Shown piece by piece: positions 8,816-20,236 of a stretch of 64,000 nt of DNA. Under the pieces are notes generated by a model. The model saw only the letters and a list, made by a program, of their open reading frames with translations. It ran no database searches and was not told the DNA's origin. A program made the position numbers and the translations under genes. This DNA is from Kitasatospora sp. MAA4 (lineage in GTDB: Bacteria; Actinomycetota; Actinomycetes; Streptomycetales; Streptomycetaceae). Location: the NCBI RefSeq assembly GCF_029893355.1, contig NZ_JARZAI010000012.1:1-64000 (forward strand), given 5' to 3'. Position 1 is the first letter of the stretch, and every line of letters begins with the position of its first letter.

Positions 8816-10573
8816 ATGGTCGTCTCCGTGTTGGACGAGATGCGGATACGGGATCTTGGCGTCATCGACGACGCGGTGGTGGAGCTGGCACCCGGCTTCA
8901 CCGTCGTGACCGGCGAGACCGGCGCGGGCAAGACCATGGTGGTGACCAGCCTCGGTCTGCTGCTCGGGGGCCGGGCCGACCCGGCGCTGGTTCGCGGGGG
9001 AGCGGCCCGGGCGGTGGTCGAGGGGCGCCTGACGCTGCCCGCGGGCTCCCCGGCGGCGGTCCGCGCGCTGGAGGCCGGCGCCGAGCTGGAGGACGGCGAG
9101 CTGCTGATCAGCCGGACGGTCTCCGCCGAGGGGCGCTCGCGGGCGCACGTCGGCGGGCGGTCGGTGCCGGTGAGCCTCCTCGCCGAACTCGGCGAGGAGC
9201 TGATCGCCGTGCACGGCCAGACCGACCAGCAGCGCCTGCTGCGGCCCTCGCGGCAGCGCGCCGCGCTGGACCGCTACGCGGGGGAGGCGGTGAGCGAGCC
9301 GCTGGCCCGCTACCGGGCCGTGCACCGGCGCCTGCGCGAGGTCTCGACCACCCTGGAGGAGCTGACCACCCGGGCCCGTGAGCGCGCCCAGGAGGCCGAT
9401 CTGCTGCGTTTCGGCCTGGACGAGATCGCCGCCGCCGAGCCGGTGGCCGGCGAGGAGATCGAGCTCGCCGCCGAGGCCGAGCGGCTCGGCCACGCCGACG
9501 CGCTCTCCTCCGCCGCCGCGCTGGCGCACGGCGCGCTGGCCGGCGACCAGCTCGACCCGGACTCGCTGGACGCGGGCACCCTGCTGGGCCAGGCCCGGCG
9601 CGCGCTGGACGGCGTCCGCGGGCACGACGAGCGCCTGGCGGCGCTGGCCGACCGGCTCACCGAGGTGGGCTACCTGCTGGCCGACGTGGCCGGCGACCTC
9701 GCGCTGTACGCCGACGACCTGGACGCCGACCCGGTCCGGCTGGCCGCCGTCGAGGAGCGCCGCGCGGTGCTGGCCCAACTGCTGCGCAAGTACGGATCGG
9801 TGGAGGGGGGAACGGCTGAGGTGATCGGCTGGGCCGAGGCCTCCGCCACCCGGCTCGCCGAACTCGACGGGGACGACGAGCGGATCGACCAGCTGGGCGC
9901 CGAGGAGACCGCGCTGCGCGCCGAGTTGGCGCTGCTCGCGGCCGAGGTCTCGGCTGCCCGGCACGCCGCCGCCGGCCGCTTCGCCCAGGCCGTCTCGGCC
10001 GAACTCACCGAGCTGGCCATGCCGCACGCCCGGGTGACCTTCGAGATCACCCGGCTCGACGACCCGGCCGGCCTGGACCTGGACGGCCGCACGGTGGCCT
10101 ACGGCTCGCACGGCGTCGACGAGGTGGAGGTGCTGCTCGCCCCGCACCCGGGCGCGTCGCCGCGTCCGATCGCCAAGGGCGCCTCGGGCGGTGAACTCTC
10201 CCGGGTGATGCTCGCGGTCGAGGTGGTCTTCGCGGGTGCCGACCCGGTGCCCACCTACCTCTTCGACGAGGTGGACGCCGGGGTCGGCGGCAAGGCGGCG
10301 GTCGAGATCGGCCGCCGGCTGGCGAAGCTGGCGCAGAGCGCCCAGGTCGTGGTGGTCACCCACCTGCCGCAGGTGGCGGCCTTCGCGGACCGGCACCTGG
10401 TGGTCGAGAAGACCAACGACGGCACGGTCACCCGCAGCGGCGTCAAGACCCTGGACGACGCGCAGCGGGTGCGTGAGCTGTCCCGGATGCTGGCCGGTCT
10501 GGAGGACTCCGAGCTGGGCCGTGCGCATGCCGAGGAGCTGCTCGCCGCCGCGCGGGCGCCGCGGCACCCGTAG
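8816..10573 (+). CDS. recN: DNA repair protein RecN
   Basis: An SMC-like ATPase acting early in double-strand break repair. Walker A (TGETGAGKT) lies near residue 35, long coiled-coil arms span roughly 150-370, and the ABC signature GASGGELSRVMLA is followed by Walker B in YLFDEVDAGVGG. The 585-residue length is typical. ATG 8816 fits the usual N terminus (MVVSVLDEMRIRDLGV); GTG 8798 is an in-frame alternative. About 150 bp without a gene follow before the glycosyltransferase. Confidence 0.95.
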   Translation: MVVSVLDEMRIRDLGVIDDAVVELAPGFTVVTGETGAGKTMVVTSLGLLLGGRADPALVRGGAARAVVEGRLTLPAGSPAAVRALEAGAELEDGELLISRTVSAEGRSRAHVGGRSVPVSLLAELGEELIAVHGQTDQQRLLRPSRQRAALDRYAGEAVSEPLARYRAVHRRLREVSTTLEELTTRARERAQEADLLRFGLDEIAAAEPVAGEEIELAAEAERLGHADALSSAAALAHGALAGDQLDPDSLDAGTLLGQARRALDGVRGHDERLAALADRLTEVGYLLADVAGDLALYADDLDADPVRLAAVEERRAVLAQLLRKYGSVEGGTAEVIGWAEASATRLAELDGDDERIDQLGAEETALRAELALLAAEVSAARHAAAGRFAQAVSAELTELAMPHARVTFEITRLDDPAGLDLDGRTVAYGSHGVDEVEVLLAPHPGASPRPIAKGASGGELSRVMLAVEVVFAGADPVPTYLFDEVDAGVGGKAAVEIGRRLAKLAQSAQVVVVTHLPQVAAFADRHLVVEKTNDGTVTRSGVKTLDDAQRVRELSRMLAGLEDSELGRAHAEELLAAARAPRHP

Positions 10574-10727
10574 CGGTTGTCCCGGTGGTCCCCGTTGTGC
10601 CGACTGTCCAAGAGGCCCGGGGACCTGGCATCGTGGCGGTCGGACCCTGGATTTCCGGTCCCGAGCGTCGACGGCGGGCGATCCCCGGCGCGGCGCCCGT
10701 TCAGAGACGAAGTCGGAGCGAGACGAC

Positions 10728-11891
10728 GTGGACCATTCCACCGCCCGGAGCACGGCGGCCGGCCCTGAGCCGGGCCAACTGCACGTGGTGCTGGTGCTGG
10801 CCGCCGGCAGCGGCGGGATCGGCGCGCATGTGCGCTCCCTGGCCCAGGGGCTGACCGCGCACGGTGTCAAGGTCACGGTCTGCGCACCGGCCGACTCCGA
10901 TGCGCGGTTCGGCTTCTCCCGCACCGGCGCGGTCTTCCATCCGGTGGAGATCACCGCGACGGCCGGCGCCCGCAGCGACGCCACCGCGATCGGCGAGCTG
11001 CGCCGGGCCTTCACCGGCGCCGGGCTGGTGCACGCGCACGGCCTGCGGGCCGCGCTGCTGGCCGACCTGGCGCTGCGCACCGCGGGCCGCCTGCCGGGCC
11101 TGCGGCCCGAGACGCCGCTGGTGGTGACCTCCCATCACGCGCTGCTCGCCACCGGTCTGGAGCGCCGTCTCCAGCGGCTGATGGAGCGCAGGGTGGCCCG
11201 GGCGGCCGACCTGGTGCTCGGCGCCTCCTCCGACCTGGTGGCCCGGGCCCGCGAGCTGGGGGCCACCGACGCCCGGCTCGGACCGGTGGCGGCCCCGCCG
11301 TTCGCCCCCGGCGGCCTGGACCGGACGGCGGCCCGGGCCGCCCTGTTGGGCGAGGAGGATCCGGACCGTCCGCTCGTCCTGGCCGTCGGCCGGCTGGTCC
11401 CGCACAAGGGCTTCGGGCACCTGCTGGACGCCTCGCGCGAGCTGCCGGGGAAGGCGCTGGTGCTGATCGCGGGCGACGGGCCGCAGGGCCCCGAGCTGCG
11501 CGCGCGGGCCGCCGCCGAGAAGCTCCCGGTCGTGCTGCTCGGCCACCGCACCGACGTGCCCGACCTGCTGGCCGCCGCCGACGTGATGGTGATCAGCAGC
11601 CGCTGGGAGGCCCGCTCGCTGGTGGCCCAGGAGGCGCTGCGGGCGGGCGTCCCGCTGGTGGCGACGGCGGTCGGCGGGATCCCCGAGCTGGTCGGGGACG
11701 CCGCCGTGCTGGTGCCCGGCGGCGACCCGGTCGCGCTCGGTTCGGCCGTCAGCGCCCTGCTGGCCGACCCGGAGCGCCGCGCGGCACTGGCGGCGGCCGG
11801 CCCCGTCCAGGCCGAGACCTGGCCGGACGAGGCCGCCACCGTGGCGCAGGTGCTCAGCACCTACGACGAGCTGGTGCAGCGCACGCGGTAG
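10728..11891 (+). CDS. GT4-family glycosyltransferase
   Basis: A 387-residue GT-B fold enzyme. The N-terminal half has the GSGGIGAHVRSLAQGL acceptor-domain loop. The C-terminal half carries the GT4 donor-domain features LAVGRLVPHKGF, LIAGDGPQGPELR and a Glu-rich end region (SRWEARSLVAQEALRAGVPLVAT is the E-x7-E element, split by its spacing). The sugar donor and acceptor are unknown. GTG 10728 has CGGAG about 10 bases upstream. It is convergent with the GH15 gene, 4 bp apart. Confidence 0.88.
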   Translation: MDHSTARSTAAGPEPGQLHVVLVLAAGSGGIGAHVRSLAQGLTAHGVKVTVCAPADSDARFGFSRTGAVFHPVEITATAGARSDATAIGELRRAFTGAGLVHAHGLRAALLADLALRTAGRLPGLRPETPLVVTSHHALLATGLERRLQRLMERRVARAADLVLGASSDLVARARELGATDARLGPVAAPPFAPGGLDRTAARAALLGEEDPDRPLVLAVGRLVPHKGFGHLLDASRELPGKALVLIAGDGPQGPELRARAAAEKLPVVLLGHRTDVPDLLAAADVMVISSRWEARSLVAQEALRAGVPLVATAVGGIPELVGDAAVLVPGGDPVALGSAVSALLADPERRAALAAAGPVQAETWPDEAATVAQVLSTYDELVQRTR

Positions 11892-11895
11892 CCCG

Positions 11896-13860
11896 CTAGA
11901 CGCGAGCCGACTGGGTCGACTGGGCCGCCTGCGGCGAGAGGTAGGCCGCGCCGCAGGCGGTCAGCCGCAGGGCGGTGTCGATCAGCGGCACGTGGCTGAA
12001 CGCCTGCGGGAAGTTGCCGACCTGGCGCTTGAGCCGCGGGTCCCACTCCTCCGCGAGCAGGCCGACGTCGTTGCGCAGCGCGAGCAGCTTCTCGAACAGC
12101 TCGCGCGCCTCGGCGACCCGGCCGATCATCGCCAGGTCGTCCGCCAGCCAGAACGAGCAGGCCAGGAAGGCCCCTTCGTGCCCGGACAGCCCGTCCACGT
12201 TGTTGCCGTGGTCGTCGTGGGTGGGGTAGCGCAGCACGAAGCCGTCCTCCGTGGACAGTTCGCGCTGGATCGCCTCGATGGTGCCGATCACCCGCTTGTC
12301 GTCCGGCGGCAGGAAGCCGACCTGCGGGATCAGCAGCAGTGAGGCGTCCAGCTCGGTGCCGCCGTAGTACTGGGTGAAGGTGTTGCGCCCGGGGTCGTAG
12401 CCCTTCTCGCAGACGTCGGCGTGGATCTCGTCGCGCAGCGCGCGCCAGCGGTCCAGCGGGCCCTCGGCCGGGGTCTGCTCGATCAGCTTGATGGTGCGGT
12501 CCACCGCGACCCAGGCCATCACCTTGGAGTGCACGAAGTGCCGGCGCGGCCCGCGGACCTCCCAGATGCCCTCGTCGGGGGCCTTCCAGTGCTCCTCCAG
12601 GTAGCTGATCAGCCGCAGTTGGAGCAGGTGGGCGTGGTCGTTGCGGGAGAGCCCGGTCATCTGGGCCAGGTAGAGCGCCTCGACGACCTCGCCGTAGACG
12701 TCCAGTTGGAGCTGGCCGGCCGCGCCGTTGCCGACCCGCACCGGGGCCGAGCCCTCGTAGCCCGGCAGCCAGTCCAGGGTGGACTCGGTGAGTTCGCGCT
12801 GGCCGGTGATGGAGTACATGATCTGCAGGTTCTCCGGGTCGCCGGCAACCGCGCGCAGCAGCCACTCGCGCCAGGCCCGGGCCTCCTCGCGGTAGCCGGT
12901 GCGCAGCAGCGAGGAGAGCGTGATGGCGGCGTCGCGCAGCCAGGTGTAGCGGTAGTCCCAGTTGCGCTCGCCGCCGATGTCCTCGGGCAGCGAGGTGGTG
13001 GGGGCCGCGACGATGCCGCCGGTGGGGGCGTAGGTGAGCGCCTTGAGGGTGATCAGCGAGCGGACCACGGCCTCCTGGTAGGGGCCCTGGTAGGTGCACT
13101 GGCCGACCCAGTCCTGCCAGAACTCCTCGGTCAGCGCGAGCGAGGCCTCCGGGTCGGGGGCCTCCGGCGGCGGCAGGTGGGAGGCCTGCCAGGTGAGCGC
13201 GAAGGCGATCCGCTCGCCGGCCTCGACGGTGAAGTCGGCGTAGGTGGTCAGGTCGCGTCCGTAGGTCTCGGACTCGCCGTCCAGCCAGACCGAGTCGGGC
13301 CCGGAGACCGCGACCGTGCGGTGCCCGCCGTCCGGCTGCTCCACCCGGTGCACCCAGGGGACGATCCGGCCGTAGCTGAAGCGCATCCGCAGCGCCGAGC
13401 GCATCCGGACCCGGCCGTTCAGGCCCTCCACGATGCGGATCATCTGCGGCACCGGGGCCTGGTCGCCGAGGTGGCGCGGCGGCATGAAGTCGATCACCCG
13501 GACGCTGCCGCGCGGGGTGTCCCACTCCTGCTCCAGGATCAGCGTGTCGCCCCGGTAGCGGCGCCGGTCGGCCGGCACGGCGGGGGCGGCTGCGCTGATC
13601 GGGGGAGTCTTCAGTTCACCCGTATCGGTGAACGGCGCCCGCGGCGCCGGGGCGACGGTGACCGGGCCGGCGGGCGCCGCTTCGGCGGGGCCGATCCGCC
13701 AGAAGCCGTGTTCATCGGTGCCCAGCAGGCCGGCGAAGACGGCGGGGGAGTCGAATCGGGGCAGGCAGAGCCAGTCCACGGCCCCGTCTCTGCTGACCAG
13801 GGCGGCGGTCTGCATGTCCCCGATGAGTGCGTAGTCCTCGATACGGCCGGCCACGTGCAT
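11896..13860 (-). CDS. Glycoside hydrolase family 15 protein (glucoamylase/trehalase-like)
   Basis: The protein is about 654 residues. The N-terminal GH15 domain opens with GRIEDYALIGDMQTAALV and DWLCLPRFDSPAVF. The (alpha/alpha)6 catalytic domain includes NWDYRYTWLRDAAITL and the late RNTFTQYYGG and LACSFWLADDLAMIGR motifs typical of the family. Members hydrolyse alpha-glucosidic bonds such as starch oligomers or trehalose. There is no signal peptide, so a cytosolic role is likely. ATG 13860 precedes the conserved start, but its GGAG is unusually close; the frame stays open further upstream, so the exact start is uncertain. Confidence 0.85.
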   Translation of the reverse strand: MHVAGRIEDYALIGDMQTAALVSRDGAVDWLCLPRFDSPAVFAGLLGTDEHGFWRIGPAEAAPAGPVTVAPAPRAPFTDTGELKTPPISAAAPAVPADRRRYRGDTLILEQEWDTPRGSVRVIDFMPPRHLGDQAPVPQMIRIVEGLNGRVRMRSALRMRFSYGRIVPWVHRVEQPDGGHRTVAVSGPDSVWLDGESETYGRDLTTYADFTVEAGERIAFALTWQASHLPPPEAPDPEASLALTEEFWQDWVGQCTYQGPYQEAVVRSLITLKALTYAPTGGIVAAPTTSLPEDIGGERNWDYRYTWLRDAAITLSSLLRTGYREEARAWREWLLRAVAGDPENLQIMYSITGQRELTESTLDWLPGYEGSAPVRVGNGAAGQLQLDVYGEVVEALYLAQMTGLSRNDHAHLLQLRLISYLEEHWKAPDEGIWEVRGPRRHFVHSKVMAWVAVDRTIKLIEQTPAEGPLDRWRALRDEIHADVCEKGYDPGRNTFTQYYGGTELDASLLLIPQVGFLPPDDKRVIGTIEAIQRELSTEDGFVLRYPTHDDHGNNVDGLSGHEGAFLACSFWLADDLAMIGRVAEARELFEKLLALRNDVGLLAEEWDPRLKRQVGNFPQAFSHVPLIDTALRLTACGAAYLSPQAAQSTQSARV

Positions 13861-14425
13861 CTCCAGTTCGCGGTAGTGCTCGGCGGTCGCACGACGGAGC
13901 GAGAGCGTGACGCGGGGCCGGGGGGTGGGCGCGAGCCTGGGCGTGGGGATCGAACGGGTGGAGCGGGGGTCCGGTCGCGCATCGGGGACGGAGAGGCGTC
14001 GTCCCGACCCCTCGTCCTCGGCTGGCTCTGCTGTCGGCGATGCGTCCGTGCAGGATACGACGAGGTGGGTGGGCGAAGCACCCGGAAACGATCTCGTACC
14101 GCCGTCTGCCCGGGCTGCGGGCCGAAAAGTAGTCAGGTCCGCGCTGCGGCCTGGTCTGTCCCGGGTCCCCGGGATGATCAGTACGGGCCATCCGCACCTG
14201 ATCACCACAGCCCCCCGACAGGGCCCGCCGACCACCCGTCCGGCGCACCGCGGGGACGTCCGAACGCGTGCGGTCCAGCTCGCTGATACCCTGGTATCCC
14301 GTGGACTGGTGGGATCAACCGCCCCGGACCTGCCGACTGACGACCCCGCCTCGCGGCCTCTCGTCCCGTCGGCGCGGCCGCGCCACCAGCGTCATCCTCG
14401 ACACGCGACCCACGGGAGCCCCCTC
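13861..14425. other. 565-bp divergent intergenic region before pyrG
   Basis: No convincing gene lies between the GH15 start and pyrG; open frames here are compositional. A near-palindrome GATACC-CT-GGTATC occupies 14285-14298, about 130 bp before the pyrG start, and could be an operator or overlap a promoter. Nothing else is recognisable. Confidence 0.45.
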
Positions 14426-16102
<1,677 letters not shown>

Positions 16103-16112
16103 CCTTCGGCAC

Positions 16113-16158
16113 CGACAGACGGCGGCCGCGCGGATCCTCGCGCGGCCGCCGTCTGTCG
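16113..16158 (+). terminator. Strong hairpin terminator after pyrG
   Basis: A perfect 20-bp inverted repeat (16113-16132 and 16139-16158) with a 6-base loop starts 10 bp after the pyrG stop. There is no T-run, as is common for Streptomyces terminators. It separates pyrG from the NUDIX gene. Confidence 0.88.
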
Positions 16159-16197
16159 TAGGTTGAGGTCGAGGTCCACGACCAAGGGGAGAGCACG

Positions 16198-16839
16198 ATG
16201 TCGGACGTCCAGTTGCAGATCAGTGACCAGGCCGAGGAGTGGCGGGTGCTGTCCTCGCACACCCCGTTCCAGGGCCGGGTGACGGGGGTGCGCACCGACG
16301 AGGTCGAGATGCCGGACGGCTCGGTGGCCCGCCGCGACTACCAGACCCACCCCGGCTCGGTCAGCGTGCTGGCGCTGGACGGGGAGCAGCGGGTGCTGCT
16401 GGTGCGCCAGTACCGCCACCCGGTGCGCCAGCGGCTCTGGGAGCTGCCGGCCGGGCTGCTCGACGTGCCCGGCGAGAACCCGCTGCACGCCGCCCAGCGC
16501 GAGCTGTACGAGGAGGCGCACTGCAAGGCGGGGGAGTGGAAGGTGCTGGTCGACTTCTACACCTCGCCCGGCGGGACGGACGAGGCGCTGCGGCTCTTCC
16601 TGGCCACCGACCTGGCCGACTCCGAGGAGGAGCGCTACGCGGCGCACGGCGAGGAGCTGGAGATCGAGGTGGCCCGGGTGCCGCTGGAGCAGCTGGTCGC
16701 CCGGGTGCTGGCCGGCGAGCTGCACAACCCGACCCTGGTCACCGGCGCCCTGGCGCTGCACGCGGCGCTCACCGGCCCGGGCCTGGAAGCGCTGCGCCCG
16801 GCCGGCTCGCCCTGGCCCGCGCGGCCGTTCACGAACTGA
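16198..16839 (+). CDS. NUDIX hydrolase, ADP-ribose pyrophosphatase-like
   Basis: A 213-residue cytosolic NUDIX enzyme. The NUDIX box is present as G(x5)E(x7)RELYEEAH around residues 85-110, preceded by LVRQYRHPVRQRLWELPAG, typical of ADP-ribose pyrophosphatases. The likely reaction is hydrolysis of ADP-ribose to AMP and ribose-5-phosphate; the substrate is inferred from family. AAGGGGAGAG precedes ATG 16198. It lies alone between the pyrG terminator and a hairpin upstream of the AfsR-like gene. Confidence 0.9.
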   Translation: MSDVQLQISDQAEEWRVLSSHTPFQGRVTGVRTDEVEMPDGSVARRDYQTHPGSVSVLALDGEQRVLLVRQYRHPVRQRLWELPAGLLDVPGENPLHAAQRELYEEAHCKAGEWKVLVDFYTSPGGTDEALRLFLATDLADSEEERYAAHGEELEIEVARVPLEQLVARVLAGELHNPTLVTGALALHAALTGPGLEALRPAGSPWPARPFTN

Positions 16840-16926
16840 CGGACCGCAACTGATCCACTGGAGTGATTTGCCGGTTGGTAGTACCGCAACGTCCACTCCG
16901 CACGGCGCCCGTGTCGAACTACGCTT

Positions 16927-16958
16927 CGCAGACGGACCTGGGAACAGGTCGGTCCGCG
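16927..16958 (+). other. Hairpin with GGAA tetraloop before the AfsR-like gene
   Basis: Arms 16927-16940 and 16945-16958 pair at 12 of 14 positions around a GGAA (GNRA-type) loop. It lies 25 bp before the chosen GTG start. It may terminate the NUDIX transcript or form structure in the leader of the next gene; the sequence alone does not decide. Confidence 0.45.
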
Positions 16959-16982
16959 AACGCTTGGTCAGGAGTGGCGCAC

Positions 16983-18797
16983 GTGGCGAGGAAGACGGCG
17001 ACGATGGACGCACGGCCGGCTCCCGCCGATCCGGCGGACCGGCTCCCGCGCGGTGCGGAGCCGTTCACCGGACGGCGGGCCGAGCTCGCCGCGCTGAGCG
17101 CCCAGGCGGGTCGCCCCGCCGAGTCCGGCTGCTGCCGGCTGCTGGTGATCGCCGGCCGGCCCGGCTCCGGCCGCACCGCGCTGGCGCTGCGCTTCGCCCG
17201 CGCGCACCCCGCGGGCCACGAGATGCTCTTCGCCCGGCTCAGCGCCCCCGACGGGACGGCGCTGGAGAGCGGCGCGGTCGCCCGCCGGCTGCTCGACCGC
17301 CTGGGTCTGGCCGGGTCCGGCGCCGCGCTGCCGGCGGACGGCGCCGAGGATCCCGCCTGCGCGCGGCTGCGCACCGCGCTCACCGGCCGCGACACCCTGC
17401 TCGTGCTGGACGGCGTGGTGGACGCCGCCCAGCTCGGCCCGCTGCTGCCCGAGGAGCCGCGCTGCCTGGTAGTGGCTGTCACCGCGGGCCCGCTCACCGG
17501 GCTCGCCGACCGCTTCCGCGTCGACCCGGTGATCCTGCGCGGTCTGGAGGAGGGCGCCGCCGTCGAGCTGCTGACCGGGGTGGTCGGCGGGACCAGGGTC
17601 AGCTGCGATCCGGTCGGCGCGGTGGAGCTGGCCGAGGCCTGCGCGGGCCGTCCGGCGCCGCTGCGGCTGATGGCCGGCTGGCTGCGCGACCGGCCGAAGG
17701 CGGCCGTCCCGGACGCGGTGGCCGCACTCAAGGAGGCCGGCGCCGAGGGCGACGGCGGCGATCCGCTGGCGGCGGCGCTGACCCTGCGCTACCGCGCGCT
17801 GCCGATGGCCCAGGCCCGGATGCTGCGGATGCTGACGCTGGCCCCCGGCCGGCGCGCGGACCTGCGCACGGCCTCCGCCCTGGTCGGCTGCCCCGCACCG
17901 GAGGCGGCCGCCATCCTGCACGCGCTGGCCGGCTGCGAGCTGCTGGACGAGGAGCCGGCCGGCGCCGACGGCACCCCGCGCTACCGGGTCCCGGGCCGGC
18001 TCTACGAGCGGCTGGCCGCGCTGCGCGAGGATCGGGACCGGCCGGCCGAGGTGCAGCTGGCCCGGGCCAGGCTGCTGGAGCGGCTGGTGCGGCTGGTGGA
18101 CTCGGCCCGCGCCCTGCTGGAACCCGCCCGCCCGGCGGCCGCCGAGCCGCTGCCCGGGCCGCTGCGGCTGCGCACGGCCGAGCACGCCCGGCAGTGGCTG
18201 CTGGGCGAGCGCGAGCTGCTGCTGGGAGCGGTCGAGGACGCGATCGGACAGGCCGATCTGGACGGTTCGGCGGGGCGGCTGGTCAGCGCCCTGCTGCGGA
18301 CGCTGCCGCTCACCGGCGAGGCGGCCCCGGCCGACCTCTACCAGCTGCACGCCCTGGTGCTGCGGATGGCCGAGCGGCACGGTTCACCGCGCCGGGCCGC
18401 CGCCGCGCTGCTCAACCTCGCGGACCTGCAGGCCGACGCCGGGCACTGGGAGGCCGCCGCGCTGCGCTACCGGGACGCGCTGGACCGCTCCCGCGAGCCG
18501 CTGGACGAGCAGGCCGCCGCCCGGGCGCTGGAGGGTGCGGCCGAGTGCTACCGGGCGCTGGGCGATCCGGTCCGGGCCGCGGACTGGTTCGGCCGGGCGC
18601 TGGCGCTGCGGCAGGGCCTGGGCGAGAGCGCCGGGCAGGCCCGGGTGCTGGCCAGGACGGCGGAGGCGCATGCGGCCCAGCGCCGCTTCGACGAGGCGGG
18701 CCGGGAGTACCGGGCGGCGCTGGCACTGCTGCGCAGGCTGGGGGACGAGCGCGGAATCCGGGCGGTGTCGGCGGCCCTGGAGAACCTTCGGGAGTGA
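16983..18797 (+). CDS. AfsR-like NTPase/TPR protein lacking a DNA-binding domain
   Basis: A 604-residue protein with the central layout of AfsR/SARP-family regulators: FTGRRAELAAL, then a P-loop region near residue 55, an NB-ARC-like middle, and C-terminal TPR repeats (about 460-600). The N-terminal OmpR-like DNA-binding and BTAD domains are absent. The P-loop reads GRPGSGRT, with Arg where Lys normally contacts phosphate, so ATP hydrolysis may be weak or lost. GTG 16983 follows AGGAG; in-frame GTG 16974 and ATG 17004 are alternatives. A signalling scaffold role is inferred. Confidence 0.72.
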   Translation: MARKTATMDARPAPADPADRLPRGAEPFTGRRAELAALSAQAGRPAESGCCRLLVIAGRPGSGRTALALRFARAHPAGHEMLFARLSAPDGTALESGAVARRLLDRLGLAGSGAALPADGAEDPACARLRTALTGRDTLLVLDGVVDAAQLGPLLPEEPRCLVVAVTAGPLTGLADRFRVDPVILRGLEEGAAVELLTGVVGGTRVSCDPVGAVELAEACAGRPAPLRLMAGWLRDRPKAAVPDAVAALKEAGAEGDGGDPLAAALTLRYRALPMAQARMLRMLTLAPGRRADLRTASALVGCPAPEAAAILHALAGCELLDEEPAGADGTPRYRVPGRLYERLAALREDRDRPAEVQLARARLLERLVRLVDSARALLEPARPAAAEPLPGPLRLRTAEHARQWLLGERELLLGAVEDAIGQADLDGSAGRLVSALLRTLPLTGEAAPADLYQLHALVLRMAERHGSPRRAAAALLNLADLQADAGHWEAAALRYRDALDRSREPLDEQAAARALEGAAECYRALGDPVRAADWFGRALALRQGLGESAGQARVLARTAEAHAAQRRFDEAGREYRAALALLRRLGDERGIRAVSAALENLRE

Positions 18798-19063
18798 GAT
18801 CTCCCGGCAGGCTTGCGAGCTATGGGAGATTTGCCCGTTCTGAGGCGTTTTAGTAGGAAGACCCAGATGCAAGCCTACGAATCTGCCAATGCCTTCGGTG
18901 GATTTATTCACTTTGGAAGGCTGACGGATCGCCTGGGCTTCATTACACTCGACCTTAGTCGCGCAGTGCAGCGTGCCCCGGCCCTGCCGGAGGCCTGTCC
19001 ACGCGTGCACCCGCCGGTCTTCCCCCGGTTGGGACTCCCATGGCAAGAGGGACGTGTTTAACC

Positions 19064-20182
19064 GTGACCAAGGTCGGCATCCCCCGCGAGGTCAAGAACC
19101 ACGAGTACCGCGTGGCCATCACGCCCGCCGGCGTGCATGAGCTGGTCCGCAACGGGCACGAGGTCTACATCGAGGACAACGCCGGTCTCGGCTCCTCGAT
19201 CCCCAACGAGGAGTACGTGGCCGCCGGTGCCACCATTCTCGGCACCGCTGACGAGGTCTGGGCCACGGCCGACCTGCTGCTGAAGGTCAAGGAGCCGATC
19301 GCGCAGGAGTACCACCGCCTGCGCAAGGGCCAGACGCTCTTCACCTACCTCCACCTGGCCGCGGACCGCGCCGGCACCGACGCGCTGGTCGCCTCCGGCA
19401 CCACCGCGATCGCGTACGAGACCGTGCAGCTCGGCAACGGCGCCCTGCCGCTGCTCGCCCCGATGTCCGAGGTCGCGGGCCGGCTGGCCCCGCAGGTCGG
19501 CTCGTACCACCTGATGCGCCCGGCCGGCGGCCGCGGCACCCTGCCCGGCGGCGTGCCCGGCACCCACCCGGCCAAGTGCGTGGTCATCGGCGGCGGCGTC
19601 TCCGGCTGGCACGCGGCGACCATCGCGATCGGCATGGGCTACGACGTCACGCTGCTCGACCGCGACATCAACAAGCTGCGCGAGGCCGACAAGATCTTCG
19701 GCAACAAGATCAAGGCCATCGCCTCCAACTCCTTCGAGCTGGAGAAGGCCGTGCTGGAGGCCGACCTGGTGATCGGCGCCGTGCTGATCCCGGGTGCCAA
19801 GGCCCCCAAGCTGGTCACCAACGAGCTGGTCTCGCGGATGAAGCCGGGCTCGGTGCTCGTCGACATCGCGATCGACCAGGGCGGTTGCTTCGAGGACTCG
19901 CGGGCCACCACGCACGCCGAGCCGACCTTCGAGGTCCACAACTCGGTCTTCTACTGCGTGGCGAACATGCCGGGCGCCGTCCCGAACACCTCCACCTACG
20001 CGCTGACCAACGCCACGCTGCCCTACATCGTGGAGCTGGCCAACCGTGGCTGGAAGGAGGCGCTGCGCCGCGACGCCGCGCTGGCCAAGGGCCTGAACGT
20101 GCACGAGGGTCAGATCACCTACGGTGCTGTCGCCGAGGCGTTCGGCCTGCCGGCCATCTCCCTGGAGAACGTGCTGGCCTGA
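19064..20182 (+). CDS. ald: Alanine dehydrogenase
   Basis: NAD-dependent interconversion of L-alanine with pyruvate plus ammonia. The N-terminal signature KVGIPREVKNHEYRVAITP, the substrate-binding KVKEP, the catalytic His region (TYLHLA) and the Rossmann motif VIGGGVSGWHAA are all present. GTG 19064 gives 372 residues, the usual length; in-frame ATG 19040 would add 8 residues. The 266 bp upstream include a comparatively AT-rich stretch (about 18840-18960) that probably holds the promoter. A hairpin follows the stop. Confidence 0.93.
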   Translation: MTKVGIPREVKNHEYRVAITPAGVHELVRNGHEVYIEDNAGLGSSIPNEEYVAAGATILGTADEVWATADLLLKVKEPIAQEYHRLRKGQTLFTYLHLAADRAGTDALVASGTTAIAYETVQLGNGALPLLAPMSEVAGRLAPQVGSYHLMRPAGGRGTLPGGVPGTHPAKCVVIGGGVSGWHAATIAIGMGYDVTLLDRDINKLREADKIFGNKIKAIASNSFELEKAVLEADLVIGAVLIPGAKAPKLVTNELVSRMKPGSVLVDIAIDQGGCFEDSRATTHAEPTFEVHNSVFYCVANMPGAVPNTSTYALTNATLPYIVELANRGWKEALRRDAALAKGLNVHEGQITYGAVAEAFGLPAISLENVLA

Positions 20183-20202
20183 CGCTCCGCCAGCCCTGTC
20201 GC

Positions 20203-20236
20203 AAGCCCCTGGACGGTCTTCGCCGGTCAGGGGCTT
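20203..20236 (+). terminator. Terminator after ald
   Basis: Nine-base arms AAGCCCCTG (20203-20211) and CAGGGGCTT (20228-20236) form a hairpin about 20 bp after the ald stop. Confidence 0.75.

Noticed and set aside
8114..11080. A 988-codon minus-strand open frame
   Set aside because: It lies antisense to yczE, recN and the glycosyltransferase gene and has the Arg/Gly/Pro-rich composition of a shadow frame in high-GC DNA.
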